Assembly: GCA_016278415.1 (NCBI GenBank)
Contig: JADQBV010000050.1
Coordinates: 1-13,618 of the forward strand
From: Halanaerobiales bacterium
Lineage (GTDB): Bacteria; Bacillota_F; Halanaerobiia; Halanaerobiales; DTU029
Direction of reading: 5' to 3'
DNA length: 13,618 bases
Shown: one piece after another, positions 1 through 7,114 of the stretch
Layout of the letters: every line of letters starts with the position of its first letter
How positions within the stretch are numbered: the first letter of the stretch is position 1
Position numbers and translations under genes: made by a program
Notes under the pieces: model-generated
Databases searched by the model: none
What the model was told of the DNA's origin: nothing
The model's input: only the letters and a program-made list of their open reading frames with translations

Positions 1-2
1 TT

Positions 3-2939
3 GTAATAACTGAATATGAAGGGGTAGGGCCTGAAGAGATAGAATCTATGGTTACGCGCCCTATAGAAGGGGCTGTTGCAACTGTTACAAATATTAACAA
101 TTTGACTTCAACATCTTCTGCTGGGAACTCGATGGTAATTGCAGAGTTTGATTGGGGAACAGATATGGATATGGCCAGTATGGATATGAGAGAAAAAATC
201 GATATGGTTGAAGGATATCTGCCTGATGGAGTAAGCGACCCCATGATTGTAAAATTCGACCCTTCTATGATGCCTGTTATGCAATTGGGTGTAGCTGCAG
301 ATATGAATTTACTCGAATTGAAGAAAGTTATTGAAGACGAATATATTCCTAGATTAGAACGCCTGGAAGGAGTTGCTCAGGTTAGTCTTACAGGTGGTAA
401 TGAGCGTGAAATATTAATTACATTGGACCAAACAAAACTAAGTAATTATAATATTGATTTTTCCACTATCACAAACACATTAATGATGGGGAATATAAAT
501 CTTTCAGGTGGTGACTTCAATAGAGGTACCAGTGTTCTTTTGGTTAGACTTACTGGAAAATTCAAAAGTATAGAGGATATACGTACTATACTAATTCCAA
601 CATCCTATGGAACGGTACAGCTTGAAGATATTGCTGAAGTAAGAGATACCTATAAAGAAGTCAATACCATCTCCAGGCTAAATGGTGAAAATAGTATAGG
701 TATTATGATTCAAAAACAAACAGATGCAAATACTGTAGCCGTTTCAAATAGTGTTAAAAAAGAAATAGATAATATTGCTAATGATATTGATCAGGATGTA
801 AGGGTAGTTCCAATCATGGATCAGGCAGATTTTATTGAAAGATCTATTGGAAACGTTGGAAGAAATGCTATAATTGGTGGTTTTTTAGCTATATTAATTT
901 TATTTCTCTTTTTGAGGAATTATCGTAGTACTGTAATTATTGCGACAGCGATACCAGTATCAGTGATTACTACTTTTATGTTAATATATTTTGGAAATCT
1001 CACTTTAAATATGATGACTCTTGGTGGACTTGCGCTGGGTGTTGGTATGTTAGTTGATAATTCTATAGTTGTTTTGGAAAATATATATCGTTATCGAGCT
1101 GAAGGATATAACCGTATCGAGGCTGCGAAACAGGGTAGTCAAGAGGTTGGTATGGCTATAGTGGCATCAACATTAACTACAATTGTAGTTTTCTTACCCA
1201 TAATTTTCATGGGAGGAATAGCCGCGGAATTATTCCAGGAATTGGCCTTAACAGTAACCTTTTCACTACTAGCCTCATTGGTAGTATCACTAACACTAAT
1301 ACCAGTTATGGCTTCTAAAATATTGAAGTTAAATAAAAATGAAAAAGAAGGTTTAAACAAAAAAGGTTTAATGGATAAAGTAAAAGATAAATATAAATCT
1401 TCATTAATTTGGAGTCTTGGTCATCGTAAATTAGTTATTGCATTAAGTATTATATTATTAATTGTAAGCATTGCTTTATACCCTTTAATAGGTGCAGAGT
1501 TTATACCTTCGATGGATCAAGGGCAGTTTACAATTAGTGTAGAACTGCCGGTAGGGACAAATCTTGAAGAGACCAATAGAGTTACAAAATTAATAGAGGA
1601 TAAGGTACTGCTTCTTCCTGAGGTTGAGTCAATATTGGCTAATGTAGGTTCAGCAGGAGATATGATGGGTAACAGTAGTACAGATATGAGTAGCCTAGTT
1701 GTATTATTAAAAGATGGTTCGGAAAGGGAAAGGACTACAACAGAAGTAATGGAAGGCTTACGTAAGGATATTATCATTCCCGGTGCGGAGGTTTCCATGG
1801 CTGCTGCTGATATGATGGGCGCTGGAATGCTAGGTGGAAGTCCTATTTCTATTAAGATAAGTGGTGATAATTTGGCAGTATTAGAAGAGGTATCACTTAA
1901 AATCCAGGAACAACTTGCCCAAGTTGATGGAGTCAGACAGATTGAAAATAGCATCTCTGAGGGTCGGCCTGAAATGCAAATAACAATTAATAGGAATCTT
2001 GCTGCTCAGTTTGGCTTAGGGAATGCTCAGATTGGGTCTGTACTAAAAACAGCTGTAAGTGGGACAGTTGCTACTCGTTATGAAGTTGCTGGTGAAGAAA
2101 TAGATATCAGGGTAAAGTTAAATAGCGAAGATATATTAAGTACCCAACAAATAAAAGAATTATTAATTCCATCTCCTACTGGGGCCAGGGTACCCTTGAA
2201 CCGAATTGCTGAATTTAGTGTTGAACAGGGTCCTAGAGAGATTTTGAGGGAAAATCAGGTTAGGTATAGTCAGATTACTGCTGATATATTTAATACAACA
2301 CTTGGAGATATTATGCCTATTATCCAGGAAAGGATAGAGCAAAACGTTACTATTCCTGCAGGTTATCAAGTGGAATACGGTGGTGAGTTTAGTGAAATGC
2401 AGGATGCCTTTATTAATCTAGTATATGCTTTATTACTCGCTGTAGTACTTGTATATATGGTAATGGCATCACAGTTTGAATCACTTATTCATCCATTTAT
2501 TGTAATGTTTACTGTTCCGATGGCAGCAATTGGTGTTTTGTTTGGACTATTTATAACTGGTCACAACTTCTCTGTTGTATCGATTATTGGTGTAGTTATG
2601 CTGGCAGGTATTGTAGTTAATAATGCTATTGTTCTAATTGATTATATTAATACACTACGTGATAAGGGTAGTACTATTAGAGAAGCGCTGTTAGAGGCCA
2701 GTCCTATTCGTTTAAGACCGATTCTAATGACAACCTTAACAACAATTCTTGGCTTGCTACCTTTGGCCTTAGGAATTGGTGAAGGTACTGAAGTACAAGC
2801 ACCGATGGCTGTTGTAGTTATTGGTGGACTTACTGTATCTACATTACTTACCTTATACTTGCTACCTGTTTTATATTCAGTAATTTCAGGTGTTAAGAAA
2901 AAGGTTGTTGATGAAGAAAGTATAACTGTTAGTAAATAA
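3..2939 (+). CDS. RND-family efflux permease (AcrB/HAE1-like), 5'-truncated
   Basis: Inner-membrane resistance-nodulation-division transporter that exports hydrophobic or amphiphilic compounds using the ion gradient, normally with a periplasmic adaptor and an outer-membrane channel. The frame is open from the window edge; the residues before the first ATG (base 48), VITEYEGVGPEEIES, match the usual family N-terminal region. That ATG is therefore internal, and about 45 residues including TM1 lie outside. The visible part gives 978 residues, consistent with a full protein near 1020. Both pseudo-symmetric halves are present, each with a periplasmic porter domain followed by a bundle of membrane helices. 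Counting from the ATG, the TM4 relay motif is GMLVDNSIVVLENIYRYR with D337 kept and N338 where AcrB has a second Asp. The TM10 lysine of AcrB is replaced (VNNAI, N858/N859). Adaptor and channel genes are not in the window and may lie upstream. Substrate unknown. Confidence 0.95.
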   Translation, partial: VITEYEGVGPEEIESMVTRPIEGAVATVTNINNLTSTSSAGNSMVIAEFDWGTDMDMASMDMREKIDMVEGYLPDGVSDPMIVKFDPSMMPVMQLGVAADMNLLELKKVIEDEYIPRLERLEGVAQVSLTGGNEREILITLDQTKLSNYNIDFSTITNTLMMGNINLSGGDFNRGTSVLLVRLTGKFKSIEDIRTILIPTSYGTVQLEDIAEVRDTYKEVNTISRLNGENSIGIMIQKQTDANTVAVSNSVKKEIDNIANDIDQDVRVVPIMDQADFIERSIGNVGRNAIIGGFLAILILFLFLRNYRSTVIIATAIPVSVITTFMLIYFGNLTLNMMTLGGLALGVGMLVDNSIVVLENIYRYRAEGYNRIEAAKQGSQEVGMAIVASTLTTIVVFLPIIFMGGIAAELFQELALTVTFSLLASLVVSLTLIPVMASKILKLNKNEKEGLNKKGLMDKVKDKYKSSLIWSLGHRKLVIALSIILLIVSIALYPLIGAEFIPSMDQGQFTISVELPVGTNLEETNRVTKLIEDKVLLLPEVESILANVGSAGDMMGNSSTDMSSLVVLLKDGSERERTTTEVMEGLRKDIIIPGAEVSMAAADMMGAGMLGGSPISIKISGDNLAVLEEVSLKIQEQLAQVDGVRQIENSISEGRPEMQITINRNLAAQFGLGNAQIGSVLKTAVSGTVATRYEVAGEEIDIRVKLNSEDILSTQQIKELLIPSPTGARVPLNRIAEFSVEQGPREILRENQVRYSQITADIFNTTLGDIMPIIQERIEQNVTIPAGYQVEYGGEFSEMQDAFINLVYALLLAVVLVYMVMASQFESLIHPFIVMFTVPMAAIGVLFGLFITGHNFSVVSIIGVVMLAGIVVNNAIVLIDYINTLRDKGSTIREALLEASPIRLRPILMTTLTTILGLLPLALGIGEGTEVQAPMAVVVIGGLTVSTLLTLYLLPVLYSVISGVKKKVVDEESITVSK

Positions 2940-2973
2940 TATAAAATTAAATGAAATGCATAGATTATTATTT

Positions 2974-3024
2974 AGCCTTTTTTAGTACTCAAGGATAGAG
3001 TATTGAAGGGGGCTTTTATTATAT
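2974..3024 (+). terminator. Candidate Rho-independent terminator after the RND gene
   Basis: As RNA, AGCCTTTTTTAGTACTC (2974-2990) pairs along its full 17 nt with 2998-3014, counting several G-U wobbles, around the 7-nt loop AAGGATA. A U-rich tail (TTTATTATAT) follows. The hairpin lies 35 nt after the stop codon of the pump gene. The number of wobble pairs lowers confidence. Confidence 0.5.
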
Positions 3025-3025
3025 G

Positions 3026-3054
3026 TTGATTTTTACAAACCGAGCCGGTATAAT
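3026..3054 (+). promoter_or_regulatory. Sigma-A type promoter TTGATT-17-TATAAT with no gene behind it
   Basis: TTGATT (3026-3031) and a perfect TATAAT (3049-3054) are separated by exactly 17 bp, which predicts transcription from about 3061. No gene starts within the next 400 bp, and a strong terminator follows at 3173-3200. A 7-bp inverted repeat, TTAACAT/ATGTTAA (3057-3063 and 3071-3077), straddles the predicted start and could be an operator or the 5' stem of the transcript. Confidence 0.55.
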
Positions 3055-3060
3055 ACTTAA

Positions 3061-3200
3061 CATATAGGTAATGTTAAAAGATGGTTCTTCTCTATTTTAG
3101 TTAATGGAAAAATATCTAAGCACATTACCAATGGATATGGAAAAGGGATTTTAGAAGTTTCATCTGGAAATTAGAGAGCATTTAAGCTCTCTTTTTTCTT
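3061..3200 (+). ncRNA. Candidate small RNA of about 140 nt
   Basis: The call rests only on boundaries: a consensus promoter just upstream and a clean intrinsic terminator at the end. The interval holds no convincing gene. The best frames are a 9-codon one from ATG 3071 and a 16-codon one from ATG 3104, both lacking a good ribosome binding site. I do not recognise the sequence as 6S, SRP, tmRNA, RNase P or a known riboswitch. It could instead be the remnant of a decayed gene. Confidence 0.35.
3173..3200 (+). terminator. Rho-independent terminator
   Basis: A perfect 7-bp stem, AGAGAGC (3173-3179) with GCTCTCT (3186-3192), encloses the 6-nt loop ATTTAA and runs straight into a T-rich tract (TTTTTCTT). 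It is the best-formed terminator in the left half. It ends the putative short transcript or serves as a second terminator for the RND unit. Confidence 0.8.
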
Positions 3201-3331
3201 ATAGACCATAATTTGAATATTAACTACTCTCAAAATATTTTATTAGAGAAGGTAGTCAATTTTACATTTTGTTTCAATAAACAGGAATTACTAATCTTTT
3301 ACTGAATACAAATAAATAAAGGAAAATAGAA

Positions 3332-3384
3332 AATACTAGTTATAAAATCGTCTAAATATTTAATTACAGACGAAATCTAGTATT
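3332..3384 (+). promoter_or_regulatory. Two-tier imperfect hairpin upstream of the Memo-like gene
   Basis: Outer arms AATACTAG (3332-3339) and CTAGTATT (3377-3384) are perfect complements. Nested inside is a 6-bp stem, TCGTCT (3348-3353) with AGACGA (3368-3373), separated from the outer stem by an asymmetric internal loop of 8 and 3 nt. No U-tract follows, so it is not a standard terminator. It ends 80 nt before the ATG at 3465 and could be a leader RNA structure or a protein-binding site. Function unknown. The rest of 3201-3464 holds nothing else I can name. Confidence 0.4.
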
Positions 3385-3464
3385 CTTAGGTAAGCGACTT
3401 GCATAATTAAATGAACATAGACATTGGGACAATCTTCACCATAAAAAAGGAGGTATTAATTTAT

Positions 3465-4289
3465 ATGTCAATTATTATGGCTGCTTTAACACCACATCCA
3501 CCTATTATTATACCGGAAATCGGTAAAGAACGTCGGAATGAAGTGAAGAAGACTATTAAAAGTCTCGAAGAACTAGGTAGAGAGATTAAAGAAAAAAATC
3601 CTGATATTATTATCACCATAAGTCCACATGGACCGGTATTTACAGATGCGATTAGCATACTTGATCAGAAAGAATTGAAAGGTGATTTTTCTGACTTTGC
3701 CTGTCCTGAGGTTGGAATGAGTATTAAGACAGATCAAAATTTTATAAAGAGAATTAAAGAAAATGCCCTGAAAAAAAATGTAGAAGTAATTACGCTTTCA
3801 ACAGCTGATTTGGAGAAATATAATTATTTAGGTAGATTAGACCATGGGGTAATGGTACCATTGTATTTTATAAAACAGGCTAAATTGGAAGTCCCAGTTA
3901 TTCCTATTACCATGGGTCTTCTTGAATATGAAAAATTATATCAATTTGGTGAAGTAATACAAAAAACTGTTGAAGAGATGGGTCTTAAGGCTGTAATAGT
4001 AGCAAGCGGAGATTTATCTCATCGTTTGAAACCTGGTGCCCCAGCAGGATTTAATCCACTTGGAGAGATATTTGATGATACGCTTATTGATCTATTAGAA
4101 AATGAAAAATATAAAGATGTACTAGATATTGAACCACAGCTAATTGAAAAAGCTGGTGAATGTGGTTTGCGCCCACTAATTATTATGTTAGGGTCTTTGA
4201 GCAATAAGCATTATAAATCACGAGTGAAATCATATGAGGGACCATTTGGTGTAGGATATGGAGTAGTAGGATTTTATCAGGAAGGGTAA
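3465..4289 (+). CDS. AmmeMemoRadiSam-system LigB/Memo-like protein (class III extradiol dioxygenase fold)
   Basis: A 274-residue cytoplasmic protein of the LigB/Memo fold, related to non-haem iron class III extradiol dioxygenases. Candidate metal or active-site residues sit in family-like motifs: TPHPP (H11), SPHGP (H55), DHGVMVPL (D126/H127) and SGDLSHRL (D183, H186). A conserved-looking AGECGLRPL follows near residues 230-238. The start is ATG 3465, because AGGAGGT (3448-3454) lies 10 nt before it and the protein then begins MSIIMAALTPHPP; an in-frame ATG at 3411 has no ribosome binding site. Together with the AMMECR1-domain and radical SAM genes downstream it makes the three-gene AmmeMemoRadiSam set. 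In some Firmicutes this domain is, from memory, fused to AMMECR1; here the two are separate. Whether it is an enzyme, and on what substrate, is unknown. Confidence 0.85.
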   Translation: MSIIMAALTPHPPIIIPEIGKERRNEVKKTIKSLEELGREIKEKNPDIIITISPHGPVFTDAISILDQKELKGDFSDFACPEVGMSIKTDQNFIKRIKENALKKNVEVITLSTADLEKYNYLGRLDHGVMVPLYFIKQAKLEVPVIPITMGLLEYEKLYQFGEVIQKTVEEMGLKAVIVASGDLSHRLKPGAPAGFNPLGEIFDDTLIDLLENEKYKDVLDIEPQLIEKAGECGLRPLIIMLGSLSNKHYKSRVKSYEGPFGVGYGVVGFYQEG

Positions 4290-4348
4290 TAGTATAATTT
4301 GAAATATTGAAATTTGACTAGTTAATATATTATTTAACTTAAGATTAA

Positions 4349-4377
4349 TTGTGTGGCGATTGTTTCTTTAATATAAT
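4349..4377 (+). promoter_or_regulatory. Candidate promoter of the AMMECR1-domain gene
   Basis: A perfect -10 TATAAT (4372-4377) is preceded at 17 bp by TTGTGT (4349-4354), which matches only the first half of the -35 consensus. Transcription would start near 4384, giving a leader of about 35 nt. This suggests the second gene of the trio has its own promoter despite lying only 130 bp behind the first. Confidence 0.45.
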
Positions 4378-4419
4378 GTTTAGTAGATAAGGGGTACACT
4401 ATAGAAAGAGGTGAGTATT

Positions 4420-4947
4420 TTGGTAGAAGAAGAGAATATATATGTAAAATTGGCTAAGAGTAGTATAGAAAAACATCTGCAACAAGAAGAAGTGACTCTC
4501 TCAGAAGAGTTTCTATCTGAAGAACTGAAATGTCAGGCAGCTGCGTTTGTTTCAATCAAGAAAAATGGACAACTTAGGGGTTGTATAGGTACAATTCAGC
4601 CAACAGAGGATAGTCTTGCAGAAGAGATAAAAACTAATGCTATAAGTGCTGCTTTTCGTGATCCACGTTTTCCACCTATTAAGGAAGAGGAATTACCTGA
4701 ACTGGATATTTCAGTAGATGTACTGGAACAGCCTGAAGCTATTGACAGTATGGATGACTTAGATCCTCATCAGTATGGGGTTATAGTCGAAAAGGGTTAT
4801 CATAGGGGCTTGTTACTTCCAAACCTTGAAGGTGTAGATACGGTAGAGGAACAAGTAGAAATTGCCCTTAGAAAAGCAGGTTTAAGACCAGTTAATGGTC
4901 TTGAAGGAGTTCAATTATACAGGTTTAAAGTGACTAGGTACAAGTGA
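4420..4947 (+). CDS. AMMECR1-domain protein (AmmeMemoRadiSam system protein A)
   Basis: A 175-residue protein consisting of one AMMECR1 domain, close to the usual domain length. The signature LRGCIGT sits at residues 52-58, followed by family-typical stretches NAISAAFRDPRFPPI (73-87) and ELDISVDVLE (94-103). The start is chosen as TTG 4420: GAGGTGA (4408-4414) lies 5 nt before it, whereas a GTG at 4411 lies inside that ribosome binding site and has none of its own. Starting at the GTG would add three residues (MSI). The biochemical function of AMMECR1 proteins is not established. The conserved Cys in the signature and its co-occurrence with Memo-like and radical SAM proteins suggest a joint pathway. 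Confidence 0.9.
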   Translation: MVEEENIYVKLAKSSIEKHLQQEEVTLSEEFLSEELKCQAAAFVSIKKNGQLRGCIGTIQPTEDSLAEEIKTNAISAAFRDPRFPPIKEEELPELDISVDVLEQPEAIDSMDDLDPHQYGVIVEKGYHRGLLLPNLEGVDTVEEQVEIALRKAGLRPVNGLEGVQLYRFKVTRYK

Positions 4948-4990
4948 CCACCACTAAAACTGTTAACCTACTGTAACCTAGTACCTAGTA
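4933..4990. repeat. Cluster of short inverted and tandem repeats at the AMMECR1 gene end
   Basis: ACTAGGTAC (4933-4941), inside the last codons of the gene, is perfectly complementary to GTACCTAGT (4981-4989). Between and over the arms lie short direct repeats: TAACCTA at 4964-4970 and 4974-4980, and CCTAGTA at 4977-4983 and 4984-4990. The loop of about 39 nt and absent U-tract make a simple terminator unlikely. It may be an operator for the radical SAM promoter 40 bp downstream or a structured mRNA junction. Confidence 0.4.
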
Positions 4991-5026
4991 CATTTCATTT
5001 CACTTAGTAAAATTTTTAATAATCTG

Positions 5027-5054
5027 TTAACATAGTTAAATTTGTAAACATAAT
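5027..5054 (+). promoter_or_regulatory. Candidate promoter of the radical SAM gene
   Basis: TTAACA (5027-5032) and CATAAT (5049-5054) each match 5 of 6 consensus bases and are 16 bp apart. The predicted start near 5061 leaves a leader of about 20 nt ending in the AGGTGA ribosome binding site at 5071-5076. The local AT-richness makes chance matches likely. Confidence 0.4.
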
Positions 5055-5081
5055 AAATAAGATTTCAGGTAGGTGATTCTA

Positions 5082-6065
5082 ATTAAAGAAGCTAGCTTCT
5101 ATCAGAAGAAAGAGGATAATAATGTTTTATGCTTACTTTGCCCGCATAACTGTTTAATTTCATTAGGAAATAGAGGTTTATGCAGGGCTAGAGTTAATAA
5201 AGAGGGTTTATTATATTCGGAAAACTATGGGAAAATAAGTTCAATAGGAATGGATCCAATTGAGAAAAAACCCTTGTATCATTTTTATCCAGGGAGTAAA
5301 ATATTATCAGTTGGTACCTTCGGATGTAACTTCACCTGTGGTTATTGTCAAAATTGGCAAATAAGTCAAGAAAAACCTTCATTAAAAGAAGTATATCCTG
5401 AGCAGCTTATTGAAATGGCAAAAGACAGGGGAGCAATAGGAATAGCATATACTTATTCTGAACCATCAATATGGTATGAGTATATCAGAGAAACAGCAGA
5501 AAAAGCTAAAAAAGAAGGATTAAAAAATGTTATGGTATCAAATGGATATATTAGTGAAGAACCCTTGGAAGAAATAATACCATATATAGATGCTGCTAAT
5601 ATTGATTTAAAGTCTTTTGATAATGATTTTTATCGTAAACTATGTAGTGGTAAATTAGAACCTGTACTACGTAATATAGAGTTATTAAGTAAAAATGACG
5701 TTCACATTGAATTAACCACCCTAATTATTACTGATTATAATGATTCTATGAGTGAAATAGAACAATTATTCTCTTGGATACATGATCTCGACCCCAATAT
5801 TCCCATCCATCTAAGTAGGTATTTTCCTAATTATAAAATGAAAAAACCAGCAACAAGTATTGATACTATGAAGAAGTCATATCAAGTAGCGCAAAAATAT
5901 CTAAATTACGTCTATCTTGGAAATGTGAATATAGAGGAAGGTAATACTAGCTATTGTCCGAAGTGTGGAGATGAGATCATAAAGCGTAGTCATTATAGAG
6001 GGCAGAGTTTCTTGATAGATGGTAAATGTCCTGAGTGTAATTATAATATATATGGCAGATATTAA
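5082..6065 (+). CDS. AmmeMemoRadiSam-system radical SAM enzyme (probable AUU start)
   Basis: A 327-residue radical SAM protein related to pyruvate-formate-lyase-activating enzymes. The [4Fe-4S]/SAM motif is GTFGCNFTCGYC (CxxxCxxC; C85, C89, C92 counting from base 5073). Extra cysteines flank it: CLLCPHNC and C37 at the N-terminus, and paired CPKC...CPEC (C295/C298, C319/C322) at the C-terminus, probably for a further Fe-S cluster or zinc. This layout fits the AmmeMemoRadiSam radical SAM family. Start choice: AGGTGA (5071-5076) sits 5 nt before ATT 5082, the same geometry as the preceding gene, and members of this family as I recall them begin MKEA.FY, which an AUU start reproduces as MKEASFY. 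The alternative GTG at 5073 overlaps that ribosome binding site and adds VIL. The substrate is unknown. The gene converges on the next one across a 16-bp gap. Confidence 0.9.
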   Translation: MKEASFYQKKEDNNVLCLLCPHNCLISLGNRGLCRARVNKEGLLYSENYGKISSIGMDPIEKKPLYHFYPGSKILSVGTFGCNFTCGYCQNWQISQEKPSLKEVYPEQLIEMAKDRGAIGIAYTYSEPSIWYEYIRETAEKAKKEGLKNVMVSNGYISEEPLEEIIPYIDAANIDLKSFDNDFYRKLCSGKLEPVLRNIELLSKNDVHIELTTLIITDYNDSMSEIEQLFSWIHDLDPNIPIHLSRYFPNYKMKKPATSIDTMKKSYQVAQKYLNYVYLGNVNIEEGNTSYCPKCGDEIIKRSHYRGQSFLIDGKCPECNYNIYGRY

Positions 6066-6081
6066 TCACTAAAGTTTAAAA

Positions 6082-6813
6082 TTAGAACTTAATAAAACTC
6101 CAACCATATATATAAGATATATAGATAGAGTAATATGCTGCCATGAAAAGAGATGATGGTATAATAGAATCCTCTTTACTATATAATAGGATACTTATTG
6201 TAGCAGCGATAAAATTAACTAATATTCTACTAGGTGTAAGACTTGTAATTATTATAGAATAAAATAATGCGCTAAGTATTAGTGATATGAAATAATTAAA
6301 AAGTGTATTTTTAAACAGTTCAAAAATAACAACATTTAAAATGAATTGTTCAGATAAACTAATAAATAAGCAAGACACTAATAATAGTGTATACGGTATC
6401 AAAGAATATATAAAGGTTTCTGGTCCTGTAATTTTAAAAAGAGGCGAAAAATTAATATCAGAAGCATAGCTTAGGGGTATATTAATTAATGATAAAGCCA
6501 TGATGAATAATAAAACCATTTTAGGGAAACTAATTTTTAATTGATTTTTAATATTAGATAACTTGAGACCTAAATCTTTAAATTCTATTGTATAAAGAGA
6601 ATTTAAATAAAAAATTATCAAAGAAAAATATATAAAACGGCCACTTACAACAAATAAGAAATGAAAAATATTTGTTAATATAATGTGCTTTAATGTTAAT
6701 TCTCTTGTAATAAGAATAATTATTGCTGTAAGATACCAAGTTCCAAGTATTATTAAGATATCCTTATAATTCAAATATTTAATCAGTTTTTCTGTATATT
6801 CTTTTTCTTTCAT
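6082..6813 (-). CDS. Multi-pass membrane protein, degenerate CPBP (CAAX-protease)-like
   Basis: A 243-residue, very hydrophobic protein with about seven likely membrane segments, rich in Ile, Leu, Phe and Tyr. Its layout recalls CPBP intramembrane endopeptidases: a 'DLGLKLS' stretch (80-86) before a helix, a segment where the EExxxR motif should lie, and a later helix of the 'SALF...' kind. The catalytic residues look lost: SEQFILNVVIF (154-164) has one Glu and no Arg where family members have EExxFRG, and ALFYSI (182-187) lacks the following His. If the family assignment is right it is probably not an active protease. ATG 6813 is preceded by a GGTGGTG-type ribosome binding site. Base composition is more AT-rich than in the neighbours. 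It stands alone and converges on the radical SAM gene. Function unknown; family call tentative. Confidence 0.75.
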   Translation of the reverse strand: MKEKEYTEKLIKYLNYKDILIILGTWYLTAIIILITRELTLKHIILTNIFHFLFVVSGRFIYFSLIIFYLNSLYTIEFKDLGLKLSNIKNQLKISFPKMVLLFIMALSLINIPLSYASDINFSPLFKITGPETFIYSLIPYTLLLVSCLFISLSEQFILNVVIFELFKNTLFNYFISLILSALFYSIIITSLTPSRILVNFIAATISILLYSKEDSIIPSSLFMAAYYSIYISYIYGWSFIKF

Positions 6814-7093
6814 CTTAGCACCACCGTATTAGAATAAAAGTAAAGTATTTTCATCATAGAAGGAAGCATAAATTCAAGGTAGGAAGTTTCACTTTATTAT
6901 ATTCTCGAAAAACAGAATAAGTCCTCTTTAAATTACGAATACGTATTAGAAATTAATGTATCTGATAAAAAATACCTAGCTGCTAAATTATGGAATTATT
7001 TGATAAAACTATATTAAATAATAGAAGGGATTTAAAGAAAATTAACGAATTTATATAAAAGTATGTAATTTTATTAATATGATTATAAAATAT

Positions 7094-7114
7094 AGGAGTT
7101 GAAATGAATTAATG
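7094..7114 (+). promoter_or_regulatory. Two-codon upstream reading frame overlapping the glmM start
   Basis: AGGAG (7094-7098) lies 5 nt before an ATG at 7104 that opens the minimal frame ATG-AAT-TAA. Its stop overlaps the glmM ATG as TAATG (7110-7114). The same AGGAG is 13 nt from the glmM ATG, longer than ideal. A ribosome may therefore initiate at 7104, terminate after two codons and restart on glmM. The pattern is directly visible; its effect is inference. Confidence 0.45.

Noticed and set aside
1517..1954. Long open frame antisense to the RND pump gene (and similar ones at 1139-1360, 2163-2369, 3461-3658, 7225-7518 and 7834-8037)
   Set aside because: They are mirror images of strongly supported genes, with no ribosome binding sites and Ser/Ile/Pro-rich translations typical of antisense frames.
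3071..3154. Tiny frames MLKDGSSLF and MEKYLSTLPMDMEKGF in the region after the pump gene
   Set aside because: Each is under 20 codons without a convincing ribosome binding site. I kept the interval as a candidate RNA instead.
3411..3464. Upstream extension of the Memo-like protein from ATG 3411
   Set aside because: There is no ribosome binding site, the added residues do not resemble the family, and a strong AGGAGGT serves ATG 3465.
6896..6924. TATAAT on the minus strand upstream of the CPBP-like gene as its promoter
   Set aside because: The -10 is perfect, but nothing resembling a -35 or an extended -10 stands at the right distance. In such AT-rich DNA a lone TATAAT is expected by chance.
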